A DNA stretch of 64,000 nt from Anopheles merus (taxonomy: Eukaryota; Arthropoda; Insecta; Diptera; Culicidae): contig NC_054084.1 in NCBI RefSeq assembly GCF_017562075.2, positions 25,296,246-25,360,245 of the forward strand, written 5' to 3'. Of the stretch, positions 21,945-34,600 are shown one piece after another. Position 1 is the first letter of the stretch. The number at the start of each line of letters is the position of its first letter. Position numbers and translations under genes: made by a program. The notes beneath the pieces were generated by a model. It ran no database searches. It was not told the origin of the DNA and worked only from the letters and a program-made list of their open reading frames with translations.

Positions 21945-23910
21945 GCTTGCCTGGTTCGTATAGCTTCACCCGTTCACTAGCAAAGATCGATACTACAACG
22001 AGACGAGGAAAACAAAACGTTAAACATGGCCACACGTACAGCTAATGAAGAAGGCTTCGGAAAGCAAAGCACAAAAACGGCCCCCAAATCCAATGAAGCA
22101 TGACGTTTTTTAGCCTATTTCCGTTCATCTTCTACATCTTCCCAGCTATTACATGATCTGCCCCATTCACCTCCAACTGGTACTGCAGTCGTGTACCGTG
22201 AAATTGTCCTCGGAAAGATAATTTTTTTAAGGCCAGTTAGTTCATACTTCCGCAGGGTGTGTCAACTTTATCCTTTTAAGGATCTGCCTTTGTTGTTTTC
22301 CACTCTTCCTTTTTCGCTTAACCCACCACCTCTACCATTCTGATCGGTCAATGTCCGATCGTGGCAAAACTGAATGCATTCGGACGGTGACTGCAATTAG
22401 AGAAACCGCCAACACGAGCTGGCCTACATCGACCGTGGCCACTTTCACATGTCCAAAGAGACGAACGAAACCGCATCTCTTGCCGAGCGCCGCGCATCAG
22501 GGTAGGCATTGTTTCACGATTTCTAAATGCGTCTCGCCCAAGTAACGGTAAACGCATGGCCAGTTTACCAGTCGCGTTTGACCGCGTGGTTCTATTGCCA
22601 TAAATCACTCCAAACGACCCGTACTTGCTAATGAATGCACAACTTGGTAGGCTAATCCGTGGCTCTTTTATGAATGGATAGCTCAGCTCAACTCTACTCA
22701 CATGGCACTTGCACTTGCTGTCTGAACGATCTTCCTTGAATTTGTGTTGATTGGTAACGCTGTAGCGATCCCTGCAGCGAACTGTTGTTCTGCACTTTTC
22801 CACCTTATGTTGGAATGCTCGCACTGTGTATCGTCACAAACGCGATCACCACCCCGTCTCGAGTTGATGAAAATATCTCTCGTCTTCCCTACACCCCGGC
22901 CTGGTCTGCGCTCTAAGATTGCCGTGAGATGGATTCGCAACAAGCTCGAGTTTTCGACGCAAATTTCCGCGCTCTGCTTTCCAACATTCGTCCCCCCCAC
23001 CATTCTCCGATCAGATGAAGCACACGCAGGTAAAGGCGTGTGTACGCATACCAAGAGACTTCAACCAGCAAGGTTGCTGGCGTGAAGGCAAAGCAGCAAT
23101 TGCCACAACACCAACAACAACAACACTAACAACAACAACACTAACAACAACACCAACAACATTCCTGCTGTGGGAGTGAACGGTGGGAGGCCACAAAACC
23201 AACCGGCAGATAGAAAAAGCGGGAACCTCCATGGGACATCCACAGCTGGTTTTACATTTTGCGCTTGCAACGACGATTGGAGATTTCTCCGTGCGGAACG
23301 CGAAATGCACGTAAACAAAATGCGACCCCCAAAGCCTGTGGGCCGTGCATTTTCCTTACCTGCGTACGTGGATTGTGAGGGCAACCGTGGCTGGGCAGTA
23401 GCGGGCCGTCGTCGATACAGCGGGAACGTTTCTAGCAGCGTGCTCGGTACACCATTTTTGGTGGTGAAATTAATTTCTTTCACAGATCATTTTATAAAGA
23501 GCGTTTCTTGCGACACTCTGCAGCACTTGTTTCTGTTTTTCTTCTGGTTCGTTTCACGGTCGGTGTTATTGACAGCTGCTCGGGCAGGTGACCTGTTCGA
23601 TTATTCGTGCTTGAATGCAATGATGGAATAATGTGTCATTTGTATGTTTAAAAAAATGCGCGAATGCTTTGAACTAATTTCAGGATTTTCTGAACATTTA
23701 TTTCGTACACTTATTTAATGGAAAAAAACATTTCTCTAACTTTGTTGATAGATTTTTATAACGTTGCCCGAATAATCGAGATTCACCCTGCAGCTGTCAC
23801 AGCTGTCAAACCCCGATCAGCTGCCAATTCTGCTGCAAGTCGGTGTCGCACGATCGAAATAAAAACAACACAGCTCAGCCCAGCAGCGGAATAACAAATC
23901 ACACGCCGGA
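21945..23910. promoter_or_regulatory. Divergent upstream region between CCDC9-like gene and NDUFS6
   Basis: No gene recognised. Reading frames here lack similarity to anything recognised. A CAACAA/CAACAC repeat sits at about 23099-23162. It presumably contains both promoters and 5' UTRs. Confidence 0.35.
23099..23162. repeat. CAACAA-type trinucleotide repeat
   Basis: About twenty near-perfect CAA/CAC units in non-coding sequence. Confidence 0.8.
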
Positions 23911-24495
23911 ATGGCCTCACGGATGATTCTTTCGCCCGCCCGGCGACTGGCGAACGTGGTCAGCACGCGCTCCATCACCACCCAGGTGCTTGCTACGCAG
24001 TGCGCCACCATTAAGGACGAAATCACACACACGGGACAAGTAAGTGTAGAGAACCGTCTGCCCCCCCGACTGCCTGCCAAACCAGAGGCACGATTACGCA
24101 AGTCTCATCCCATTCCGTTTCGGAATCGGTCAGGTTGTTATTTCCCGTTGCTCATTTATCGCATTAATGTTTCTATTTCAGTTCTACGAAGCGAACGACT
24201 ATCGGAATGCCCGTTTCGTGAACGCTACCAAGGTGGTCAACCCGAACTGGGCCATTAAGCTGATCGACGAGCTGCCAATCGTCAAGTCGGAGCAGCGTGT
24301 CGTGTGCTGCGACGGTGGAACCGATCCCGCCCTTGGCCATCCCAAAGTGTACATCAATTTGGTAAAGATTCTATATAAAAACCCGAGGGAAAATAGCAGC
24401 CACTTTAATAATGTCGCCCTTTTCAGGACAAACCCGGTGCCCATGCCTGCGGATACTGTGGGCAGCGTTTCGAGAAGATCGATCATCATCACTGA
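23911..24495 (+). CDS. NDUFS6: NADH dehydrogenase iron-sulfur protein 6 (complex I 13 kDa-A), 125 residues
   Basis: Three exons, 23911-24039, 24182-24361 and 24427-24495, all phase 0. Residues 1-25 form a basic, Ser/Arg-rich mitochondrial presequence (MASRMILSPARRLANVVSTR). The core has FYEANDYRNARFVN and the zinc-binding signature CCDGG-H-CGYCG near the C-terminus, ending FEKIDHHH. The length fits the family (124 in human). The protein is a peripheral-arm accessory subunit of respiratory complex I that binds zinc and is needed for late assembly (family knowledge). A polyadenylation signal lies at 24577-24582. Confidence 0.95.
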
Positions 24496-24576
24496 AGTTG
24501 CTTGCTTTTTTGCTGCGTGATCAAACAAAACAAAACCAACTACGCCCGTCATGCTGCTTCGTTGAACCTTTAGTCA

Positions 24577-24582
24577 AATAAA
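24577..24582 (+). terminator. AATAAA polyadenylation signal of NDUFS6
   Basis: AATAAA 82 bp after the NDUFS6 stop. Confidence 0.75.
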
Positions 24583-25818
24583 CGGAGGATACAAAAACAA
24601 AACTAAATCACTTCCGTTATCGAAACTTAGTCCCTTGACCTTGATTGTTTTTGTGGCGATGTTGGATGATTTTAGTTTTTTAAATTGATCTTTTGCCCGT
24701 TTAAACAACTTTCGGATGATTAGCAATAACATTTGCAAACGGGCAATTTCTCGGCCATGCCGAACAATTAAAATCTCATTAAAATAATCAGCCAAAATCA
24801 AAAACCTGCCCCCCGACGGGCTCGATTTTGTTTGTTTCAGCTAAAATGTACCTCTTTCTCTTTCACTCTCTCAAACGGCCGGCTATGCATTTGTCTCGCT
24901 CGTACACGATGCTTTGCGAAGGGTTGCTGCAGCGCTTGCGTTGTCGACGCGCATCACAGACACACACACACACGCGCACACACACCCCCGTGCAGGTTTG
25001 ACAGTTGAATAGGAGATTTTCACTATCAGTCGAGTCGGGCCTTCGAACTTTTCTAGAACCTTTGCATCCAGCAGCGGTAGCAATCGAGTGAAAAACACAC
25101 ACACACACACGGAAAACAAACGACAGCAAACGTTTCCCGTTTCGATACTTTGTTATATAGTTAGTTCACCAAAACTCTATTCTTCCTTCGCGTTATATTT
25201 TGATACCTTTTCGACGGTACGGTGTGTTCGGCGACGGCAACGGGCGGTTTTTCGTTTCGGTTTCATCTTCGCTTCGCGTCCCACCGTCGTGGTTGTGAAA
25301 CTCGTTACAGCAGCAGAAACGGAAAATTAGCTTTTCCTCATCCCATCCCGAAACAAAACAAAACGCTACATTCCACGGTGGGCCATCGGTGCGATACGCA
25401 AAACATCAGGTGACGACGGCAAGCCTGAAAGGTGACCTCCTACGTGACTTTTGGTAAAACACCCGCATCCTTGCATCAGACACGCTACCGTACCCTCCCT
25501 TCTCCGCCGACTGTGTGTGTGTGAGTCGGTGTGCTTGTGTTTGCTGCTGTGATCATTCGTCCATACAACACAGCCGAGCCCAGCTAATCTTCGCGTAAAA
25601 TCAAGCAAAACGGGCCAATCTCTAGCATCGAGTAGCGATTTTCCGCATCACAACAAACGCGCATAAAATCAGCTGAGAGCCGAACGAACTATCCGCCACC
25701 GCCTACTACTGTGCTGTTGTTGCCTGCCAGCCTGCCCGCTGCTCGGTGGCAGAAGGTAGAGGTAGAGGTTTGTGAACCCCCGTGTCCTTTAAAAGGCATC
25801 AAAATTTGCGTCGTAAAG
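24583..25818 (+). promoter_or_regulatory. Upstream region and probable 5' UTR of HAX1
   Basis: No gene recognised. CA microsatellites occur near 24958-24985 and 25096-25111. The sequence from about 25200 to the HAX1 ATG is the likely promoter and leader; no TATA box was identified. Confidence 0.35.
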
Positions 25819-27343
25819 ATGGACCTTTTAAAAAAATTTATGGGCTTAGACGGCCGGAAGGACGACGATGACGATAACAGGTAGGTGGATTTGGCTGTGG
25901 GTGGGTGGGTGTGTGTGTGTGTGTGTTTTGCACCTCACCGCTGCTCCAAAACAACAACTTTGTCGATTCCATTTCCATTCCATTCCTGGCACCACCATCA
26001 TGAGCAACCTTCCTTCTTTTTGCCTTTCCCGGTTTCGTGTATTCACTTGCTCGCTTGCCTGGTTTTTCGTGCCGCGGGGTCGTGTATGCGCCTGTCCATG
26101 CATTTAATGATTCTTCCCATTTTCCTATTCCTCGTTGCTTTACCTTACTTCACAATATTTACACTCTCACTCACTCGCTCTCTCACACACAGGAAGAAGA
26201 AATCAACGCTCAAGGACGAGTTCCGCAAGCCGATCTGGGTGGAGGAGGACGACAGCGACGACGAGCTGTTTGATAATCGCAAAATTTACGGTGTGCAAAT
26301 TTTCACCAACCCGATCGAAATGCAGAAGTACTTCGAGCAGCAGATGCAGGAAATGTGGAAGTCACTCGACGAGTACGACGGTAAGAGAGATAGAGAGAGA
26401 GAGAGAGAGAGAGTGCGGCAGAAGAAGAAGGAAAAAATGTTACCAGCATCGCCTACTTCATGTGCATTTTCATTCCAGAGTCTGTAAAGATGTTTGATCA
26501 TGACTTGAAGCAAGACTTCCTGAAGCCAGGCTTTGAAGAATCGATCCGTGACATTGGCAAGCAGATGAAACCGCAAGACACCGATCTGGATGGAGAGTGA
26601 GTGGCATGGGCGAAGAGATTATTAACAGTGATTAATATTGAACTTTCCTTCTACTGTAGGATCTACGCCGATCAGCTGCATTCGCTGCTGCAGCGCATCA
26701 CACCGGACATGAAGGAACTGATGCTGAAGAAGCGCATGGAGAGGAACGAAACGGTTGGCGCTTCCAGCGCAGCCGCCCGCCGCAAGCCGACGGACGACGA
26801 GAAGGTGATGGATCTGATTCATGGTATAACCGAGCAGAGGAACCACCCGACCGGCGGTACCGTCTCGAAGCCGGCGATGAAATCACGCAACCACGGTGGA
26901 CTTGGGCAGCGTTTCCCCGAGGGGGGACTGTTTGAGGGCGCATTCCAGGGACCGCGTATGTTCGGCCAAAGCATCATCTCGCAGACGATTCGCCGTCCCG
27001 ATGGGGTAAGTATTTATCGCTGTGATTTTGTGAGAATGTCCCTTTTGCTAACGCCTTATTGTTCACGCAGTCATACGAAACGCGTCGTACCGTTCGCGAC
27101 TCCGAGGGCAACACCCAAACGACCGTTACACTGTCCACGAAGGACGGCCGCAAGGAAACGGTCACCACGTACGATGACGATGCGGCCTTTGGTGGCATGA
27201 AGAGGAACGGCAGCGCCAACGGTGGCGGCGGAGGAGGGCACCAGCGTGGGGACGCCGAGCTGCCGACCGGAGCACTGCTAGCAATGGATGGCAAGTTCGG
27301 CCTCAACAACAATGGTTATGTGCTGCCGAAGAACCTCTGGTGA
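25819..27343 (+). CDS. HAX1-family mitochondrial protein, 328 residues to the first stop
   Basis: Five exons: 25819-25880, 26193-26380, 26479-26596, 26660-27005 and 27071-27343 (stop TGA). Family marks are the short N-terminus MDLLKKFMGLDGRKDDDDD, an acidic stretch, FLKPGFEESIRDIG, and the conserved C-terminal block FGQSIISQTIRRPDG then YETRRTVRDSEGNTQTTVT, which parallels the KPDGIVEERRTVVDSEG block of human HAX1. HAX1 works in mitochondria with the disaggregase CLPB and in anti-apoptotic signalling (family knowledge). Intron 2 begins with a GA microsatellite; intron 1 has a GT run. The stop is TGA followed by C, and the frame then stays open for 207 codons; see the separate extension entry. 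Confidence 0.88.
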
Positions 27344-27967
27344 CTTCACGCGTCGCAAACCGACCGTAACGATGCGCTGCTTTGCTGGGAGCCAACCGCA
27401 GGAGAAACCGACTGGCCGGAGCTGGCCATCAGTTGTAGCAACGGCAACCGCAGCAGCGAATCGTACATTTATCCCAATTCTGAATGTAGTAGTAACATTA
27501 ATAGCAATGACCGTTGCCATAGACCTAGCACTAGTTCCCGTAGCAGTAGTCCCCACGGACTGACCCAACATTGTGCCGACGACTGTTGCATTGATCTCTT
27601 CTCCCATCGCTTCCCGTACCATCGGTGTGAGCGGCGAACGATCGGCGCTGATCGTGCGCACGCTTCCTACGATCTTTCCAGCCGCATCCTCACCTCATCC
27701 TCGCTCGTGCTGATGCTGATGCTGTACCTTACTTCTGCTTCCCTCGCCGTTTGCTTGCTGCTCGCGCTGCGTGTTACTCGCAGGAACAGCAAACCCTACC
27801 GATTGGGGCATCCCAGCGCCCAGCAGAAGACAGGTACTGGTAGTACCGGTGGTTGGAGTTTTAGTATTACGTTTCCCGTGCAGGCCGCTGCCGCCGCCGC
27901 ACCCACTGCGAACGGCGGGCGTGCATGCTGGCAGGCGCACTGCTGCACTGCACCGATCGCTTTATGA
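27344..27967 (+). CDS. In-frame extension after the HAX1 stop codon (candidate readthrough)
   Basis: Directly after the HAX1 stop TGA (27341-27343) the same frame continues for 207 sense codons to TGA at 27965-27967. The extension starts LHASQTDRNDALLCWEPTAG, has a Ser-rich part (SSESYIYPNS, STSSRSSSPHG), a hydrophobic stretch at about extension residues 118-143 (LVLMLMLYLTSASLAV then CLLLALRV, followed by TRRN) that could span a membrane, and an Ala run near the end. TGA-C is the context most often found at leaky stop codons, and readthrough is common in Drosophila and Anopheles (established knowledge). Alternatives: chance opening in GC-rich 3' UTR, or an exon used by alternative splicing. 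Confidence refers to translation. Confidence 0.45.
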   Translation, partial: LHASQTDRNDALLCWEPTAGETDWPELAISCSNGNRSSESYIYPNSECSSNINSNDRCHRPSTSSRSSSPHGLTQHCADDCCIDLFSHRFPYHRCERRTIGADRAHASYDLSSRILTSSSLVLMLMLYLTSASLAVCLLLALRVTRRNSKPYRLGHPSAQQKTGTGSTGGWSFSITFPVQAAAAAAPTANGGRACWQAHCCTAPIAL

Positions 27968-29617
27968 AAGCTGTTGCCAACGCACCTCGGTGCGCCATTC
28001 CCCCACACACCTCCACCACAACCTGTCTCGGATGGCAACGGGAGGACCGGAATCGAGCGGATTGTGAGTTTGTGATATTATTTTACACCGCCGAGTAGCA
28101 GCACAGACGGTAGACGACCACCGCGGCAAACGGGTGACAGTGGCGGCGACGGCGGCGGCGAAAAGGCGACCCAGCCAGGCGTTACCCTGCGCTACTACGG
28201 TGCGGATAAGTGTAAAGCGTTGATTGTGATTATGATTAGTACGATTGTGAGTTTTATTATTATGATTACGATTATTATTGCTACTATTACGATTACTACT
28301 ACTACCACTAGTACTACTATCGCGTGCGTGATTGTGATGCGCGCTTATGCTAAGTTCGTTAGGGTGTACGACAAGTTCCGCAGCTGATGGTGACTGAACA
28401 CAGCGCGCTCTTCGCCGTACCGTGGATTCCATCGGATAGGATTAGGCACGTGTGTAAAGAAGAAGGAGAGAGAGAGAGAGAGTACAGGGACAATATGAAG
28501 CACGGGGAGGTAGGGCAGTAGGAAGCTGTGTGCGTTATGGGTGCCGGATCTTTTTGCTGATCTTTCGAACTATCCTTCTGAAAAAGGATCGTTTAAGGCT
28601 GGCTTCTTGGTCTTGTTGTCCCATAACGTACCGGGTTCCAAATGGAACCGATTTGTGAATAACGTTTTAGATAGGTTACTTTATGTTTTCTTTTTAGCAA
28701 AACAAACATTGACATCGATTTCTTTTAGGTTTTTTTTTTACGTTTTAAGAATGGTGGAATAGCTTTTTGAAAGATCGTAGGAAGATGAAACGCAATAGAC
28801 GTATTAAAAGGATAATGACGCACATATCTTGCGGTCGGCAGGAGAGATGAGAACAGAGATTGGCCAGTATTTCGGTCATTGCAGGGAATGTCCGTGTGCG
28901 TGTTTGTGTGTGTGTGTGTGTGTGTGCAATGTGTATTTTTTAAGGAAAAGGAAAGCATCCTTGAAAGCGTATCTTGGTTTTATCTTTGTAACGAAACTGA
29001 ACCCTATATTCGGTTCAAAATTTATTCAACACTTTTTACACTACTTAAGACATTTACTTTTATATACCCCTTTCAAGTGTACGATAACATCCTTTGGTGA
29101 GAGAAATGATGAAGCATAGAGAAAGAGAAAAAGAGAGGGAGAGGGAAACGAAGAAAGCTTCGCAGGGAAGCAGGGAAGGGATACAGCAGCTACAACGACA
29201 ACAACAACCCACACCAAAATGAGCATACCAAATGATGATACAAAATCCGCCAGAAATCATACTCTCGATCATACAACACACACACGTCTCTCCGTTTTGA
29301 ATAATCCCATGATTTCGTTTCACTGCTAGAAACGGTATACTCTATCTTAGTACCAATCTTATTCCTAGATACGCAAGACATCCGCCGATAAGTACCGTTA
29401 ATATTCAGCATTTCAATGCGGTCTTACCGTCCCCGTCGTTAAAAGAGAGCAGCAAAACATATGAATGACTTCTTCTTCCAACCGCTCTAAGAACAAGCCA
29501 ACAATAGCAATAGCTACACCGTGGCATTATATTGCCCACTTCAACCACTTTCAAATCTTCACATCCCAAATCTTATCTTCATCGGCAAGTGTGTAGTGTA
29601 GTTGTATTACAGCAGAG

Positions 29618-29623
29618 AATAAA
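29618..29623 (+). terminator. Candidate distal polyadenylation signal of HAX1
   Basis: AATAAA about 2.3 kb after the first HAX1 stop, with no gene in between. Confidence 0.35.
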
Positions 29624-30399
29624 CTTTTCAATGCAGACCCACTACATCAGGAAGGGGTGTTAGTTTTATTTCCTTTTAAACTATTTCTTTCCACAGCACA
29701 GCTTTGAGCGACGACGACAGCTTTCCTTTACATTTCAATCGATATCTTTATTTTTGCACTCTTTGCTTGTCTCGGACAAAATCAACATCATTTGCAGACA
29801 CTACAGTATCGTTTCTATCATTAATATAATTATTCTTATTGTACAGTGCAGTATTTTCTTATTTGAAAAAGCTGCTTGGAATCGTATTACACTTTACGAT
29901 TTTGCAAATTAATTCTCCCGGATGGAACCTTTTTTTTGGATTTTCTCCAAGAAAGAAACCCACAACCACAACCTAAGATACCGATGGATCGCGTATAAAA
30001 AGGAATTTCTTCTAGTCATTCCCAAACCCAAAACACCTCAAAACACGTTACAGCCGAACTGCGACTCACAGAATTGCCAAACGGATATTAAAAAAGGTCC
30101 CAAACGGTATTTAGTAGAGTTCACCAACGCGCTGCAAAGATGTGTTGTTAGCTTTTGTTGTGTTTCTGTGGGCAAAGAGAGTTGAATGGGGTTCAATATT
30201 AGTTCTTGCTGCATATCTTGATATTTTACTTGTTTTTTTTTTATTGATATTCTCTAGTATTATACCTTGTTTCGTTTGTTCTCTGCGCCGGTTTCGCGCT
30301 TTCTGTTTACTTAAACTGTATCTTTTCTTGTTTTATTAATCTCCTAAATTAAGCCCAGTGTGTGCCCAAGATATACTTAAATAGTGTGTTTTCATCATT

Positions 30400-30420
30400 T
30401 ATATATATATATATATATTT
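30400..30420. repeat. TA microsatellite
   Basis: Ten consecutive AT units in non-coding sequence. Confidence 0.85.
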
Positions 30421-31624
30421 ATATATTTATTATTATTTCTTCATCGTCATTGTTTAAAACAATCTATAACCTTTCTTCGCGAGCTCTAGCGCCCCCCGTG
30501 TGCATTTGTCTAACTTTTTACACAGTATAATATTACACTAAAAACTACACTTTTCACGTTTCCATTGCGATTGGTATAGTGCGTACCACCACACGTTGCA
30601 ATGCAAAACCATCTATGGGGAATGTAGCACGCATCGAGCGTCATGTGCTCAGCCGGGTCAGCTGGCGTTTACTGTATCATCGGTCCCTCAGCACCATATT
30701 GCGCCCAAGCTGACTTGTTGTTAGTATGAACCATCTCTCCGTATTAAAACAACCGTACGTCATTAGTAGCACAGACAGCAATAGGACAAGCGGTATCATA
30801 CCGGGTGGCTTCACCATGAGAAATGTGTCCTTATTCAACGACTTCTCAATCATGTTTCGAAATAAAACTCAAAAGAAAGGAAAGAATTTGCATCAACTGA
30901 ACAATCTGTTTAGATTTTGCATACGGATAACGTCAGCTGCTATTTGGCCATATTATGTTACACCTCACGCGTCACACCATACCCGTCGACACACGCATTC
31001 TCTCTTAATAAAATGGTCCATTAATCATATACGTTCACTTTCCTTGGCAAACTAAATAGAAATCCATAACACAAAACGAATAAACAAACAAACAAAATAC
31101 CTTCTGTTAATATACAGAACCAAGAGTACATGCCACAAGGCAAAACAAGCAACATTTGTAGCTTTAGCCGGGTACGTGCGCGATTGAAAATATGGCTTCT
31201 CGTTCTCGAACACTATTTACACAAGCACAAAGAGGCGGCCACGGTTTCGTTACTGTTTCACTACAGCCCCAATTCCTTTCCCGTCGTGCGGCTACGGATG
31301 TGCTACGTACAAAAGCTTTTAAAACGTGTTCCTCCCGCGCATCCAAAACACCTGCACTGTTTCTTTGCTCGCAAAACAAAGAAAACCACACACTCTCATA
31401 TACAATATCTAGGTACAGAAACTTGCCACTTACACTTTACAACTAACCCAATCCATATCTCCGACCCGATCTTCTCCCGTTCCCCGCTCAGGTTAACCCC
31501 CCATTTTCTAAGAACCATTACTATTTCCCATAAAATGATCACATTTGTTTTTTTATATATACCGTTTATCCTCTTCCTCCTCCTCCTTCTTCGCCCGATT
31601 TTACCTGCCTGTAGAACCTGTACC

Positions 31625-34600
31625 TTACTCCTGCCCGAAACCTTCAGTCTCTTCGATCGCATAGTTTAGCTTCTCTACCAGCTGATCGTAGCTCTTGTAC
31701 GGTGGTAGATCTAACCGATTGAAGCACGTGTGCGATCGGGGCAGCCACGTGTCCTTGCCCACCTTCTCGATGCAGAAGCGCTGCGGCCCGTTCGAGCCCA
31801 TCAGCTCGGCGAACCCGCCGACCGGTACGCGGCAGGTGCCGGTAACGAACTGCAACAGACGGGCCCGCTTTTCGTTGTCCGTTTCCCGCACAAACTGCAA
31901 GTGGAAAAATACAAAACAGACGTTGTTTAAGAATGTTGCTTTGCACAGGCCTTGCCGACCAACAGTGGGCTAATCTTCGTGACACTTACCTGCCAGAACC
32001 AAACGACCTGTTTGCTGTTGCGATTGTAATGCCGATAGATGGAATTGCGCTGCCAGTCGTCCACATCGATCTCCTGCATGCCGCACAGCATTAGCTCCAG
32101 CTCGCGCTCATCAAAGTACTTTAACCATTCGAGCGGTACCACCTCGTTAAACCCATCCAGGAAGGTTTTGGTCTGCTCCTCGATACCCCTGGGGGAAAGG
32201 AAAACAAAACGTAAATGTTAATGGGCTACTTCCAAGCCTCAATCCTAAAAAAGCACCTTTACTTACCTCGTCATTCGCCACTCGGTCATGAGCGAGATGT
32301 ACTCTTCCTTGTTCTCCTCCGTCACGCGCTCCTTGTCACCGTTATCCTTCAGCTCGTGATGGATGATCTGTCCCAACACCTCGAAATCGACGCTGAACCA
32401 CAGCTCCAGCCCGCACTCGTCGATGTTGTTGTCCCGCACCCAGATGAGCGAGTTGTAAAACTCCGGATCGATCGTTTCGATGTCTTTGGTCGTTAGCTTT
32501 TTGTTCAGCATGCGCTTGTAGAACGGCATCGTGAAGCCGGAATAGATGAACCGCCCATGGTACAGTGCCATCGCGATGAACCGCCCAATGAACTTGAAGT
32601 ACTGCAGGTGATCCGGATTCACGTAGCTGGCCGGATTGATCTGCAGGCTGTAGTTGTTCTTGTTCGCGTATTCAAACAGGCAGTACATTGGGTTGAGCAC
32701 TTCGTGCGACAGCAGGAAGAACCACTCGCGCGATACACCGCCGTAGTCGAGCCCCTCCTCGCCGCGGAAGATAATGTACAGCCGGCGCCTCAGCTCGTAC
32801 GCCGGCAGCCGCATGATCTGGTGGTACGAATCCTCGAACAGCGTTTGCCGCGTGAGCGTTATTTTGATGTGGGACGCAAGCGCATTGCTCTGACACAGAT
32901 ACCGGAACTGGCTCAGCTTCCAGCGGAAAGAGCGCTCGTACGCCTTCGGCACACCGTACACACCCTTCGCGCCCTTCGGTGCGCCTGGTCGCGGATCCTC
33001 AAACGTCGTTTTACGATTGTTGTGATCCACGAAGAACCGCTCCCCGTTGGCGGTGTAGCGAATCTCCCAGCCGGGCGGCAGTGGACCCTCCGCCAGCATG
33101 CTCACCTCCTGGCCCTGCGTCCGCGGGTCTTCCCACTGGGTGGTGCGGTTTTTATGGTTCACAAAGTACACCCGATTGTCCGGCTGGACGCGTTTTTCCC
33201 ATCCGTCCGGCAGCGGTCCCAGCCCATCGTCCTCTTCGTGCGCCACCGAGATCGAGTTCGATTGCTGGGCGTGCTGGGGGTAGAGGAACCGCTGATTGCC
33301 CTGCGAGATGATGTGTTGCCGCTGGCCCTGCCAGTGCTGGAAGTGCATCAGCCGCTCGCTGTTCGGCCGCTGCCAGGTGGTGGTGCGCGTGTTATGATCC
33401 ACGTAGTACACACGGCCGCGGGGATCGCGCCGCTGCTCCCAGCCAGCCGGCAGCGGCTGCGGCTTCTCCCAATACGTCGAGCGCGTGTTGTGATCGACGT
33501 AGTAGCGCCGGCCGAACTTGTCCACCCGCATCTCCCACCCGGCCGGTAGCGGTTCGTCGTCGATGGGATTTTGCTGCTGCTGTTGCTGATGCTGCAGTAT
33601 AAGCTGCTGATCGGTTAAGCTCCCGCCCATCGGCATCGGTATGGCGGCACCACCACCACCATTATTTGCACCGCCAGGACTTCCACCTGCGACCGGCAAC
33701 ATGGCCGTGTTTGTGTGTCCCCCACCCGGTACACCGTTGATGAGGCCTTCCTGCGACGAGTTCGAATACACTGGACCGAGTCGAGCGTGGTATCCCGCGG
33801 ACGAGGCCACCGGCGAAACGTTCTGCTGATCCCAGTTGATGCCACTTCGTCGGATAGCGCCCGTCGACGAGGAGGCGCCCGACGAGCTGCCTCCACCGCC
33901 ACCCCCGTTCGGAGAGGAACCGGCCGTCATGATACCGTTGCCCATGGTGCCGTACGATCCGCCCGCTATACTGAACTCGTTTAACGACGACGACACACAA
34001 TCGGACGCCGTGGACGTGGCGTTATTGTTGCTTGTGCTGCTGTTGCTTTGGCTAGCGTGGGAAGCGGGCGAGTGTTGCGACTGATGGTGCTGCACGGCCG
34101 CCGATGAGGACGAGGATGACGGTACTAGTGCATGATTCATCATACCACCGGTGGATGATGACGCCGGCTGCAGCTGTTGCGATGTGCTGCCACCTCCGGT
34201 GCCTCGCAAACGCATTCGCGCCCGAATGCCGCCGTTCAGTATGCTGCTCCGTAGCGTGTGATAGTGCACACCGTTCGGCGCCAAATCGCTAGGACCGCCC
34301 GACAGCTGCTAACGAATGCAACCCGAAGGCAACATGTGCAAGGTTGATCCGGTGAGGAAAATGAGGAAAAGAAGAGCGAAAAAGAAACACGCGTTAGGAA
34401 AGCACCAATCGATAGCTTCACGTCAGCGAAGGAAAATCAATAAAGTAAACCAGCGAGACCAGCGCCGTGTGTTTGCGTACAGTGTTATCCAACGCAACGT
34501 GGCATGATTTTCCAAACGCGTGACAAATGAGATAATTTTCTAGCTGAATAATTTAAAACACTTATTAAGAAATGATCCCACCAACGGTGGTGGATCAATA

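Larger units (their letters stand above)
27968..31624. other. 3' UTR and spacer between convergent HAX1 and Su(dx)
   Basis: No further gene recognised. Holds GA (28466-28480), GT (28905-28925) and TA (30400-30420) microsatellites and an ATT/ACT-rich patch (28225-28320). AATAAA at 29618-29623 is a candidate HAX1 polyadenylation signal. The right part, up to 31624, likely includes the Su(dx) 3' UTR on the minus strand. Confidence 0.4.

Noticed and set aside
22348..22824. Minus-strand frame of 158 codons between CCDC9-like gene and NDUFS6
   Set aside because: No recognisable domain and composition like the surrounding spacer.
32557..33549. Plus-strand frame of 330 codons opposite Su(dx)
   Set aside because: Antisense shadow of the WW-HECT exon; no similarity of its own.
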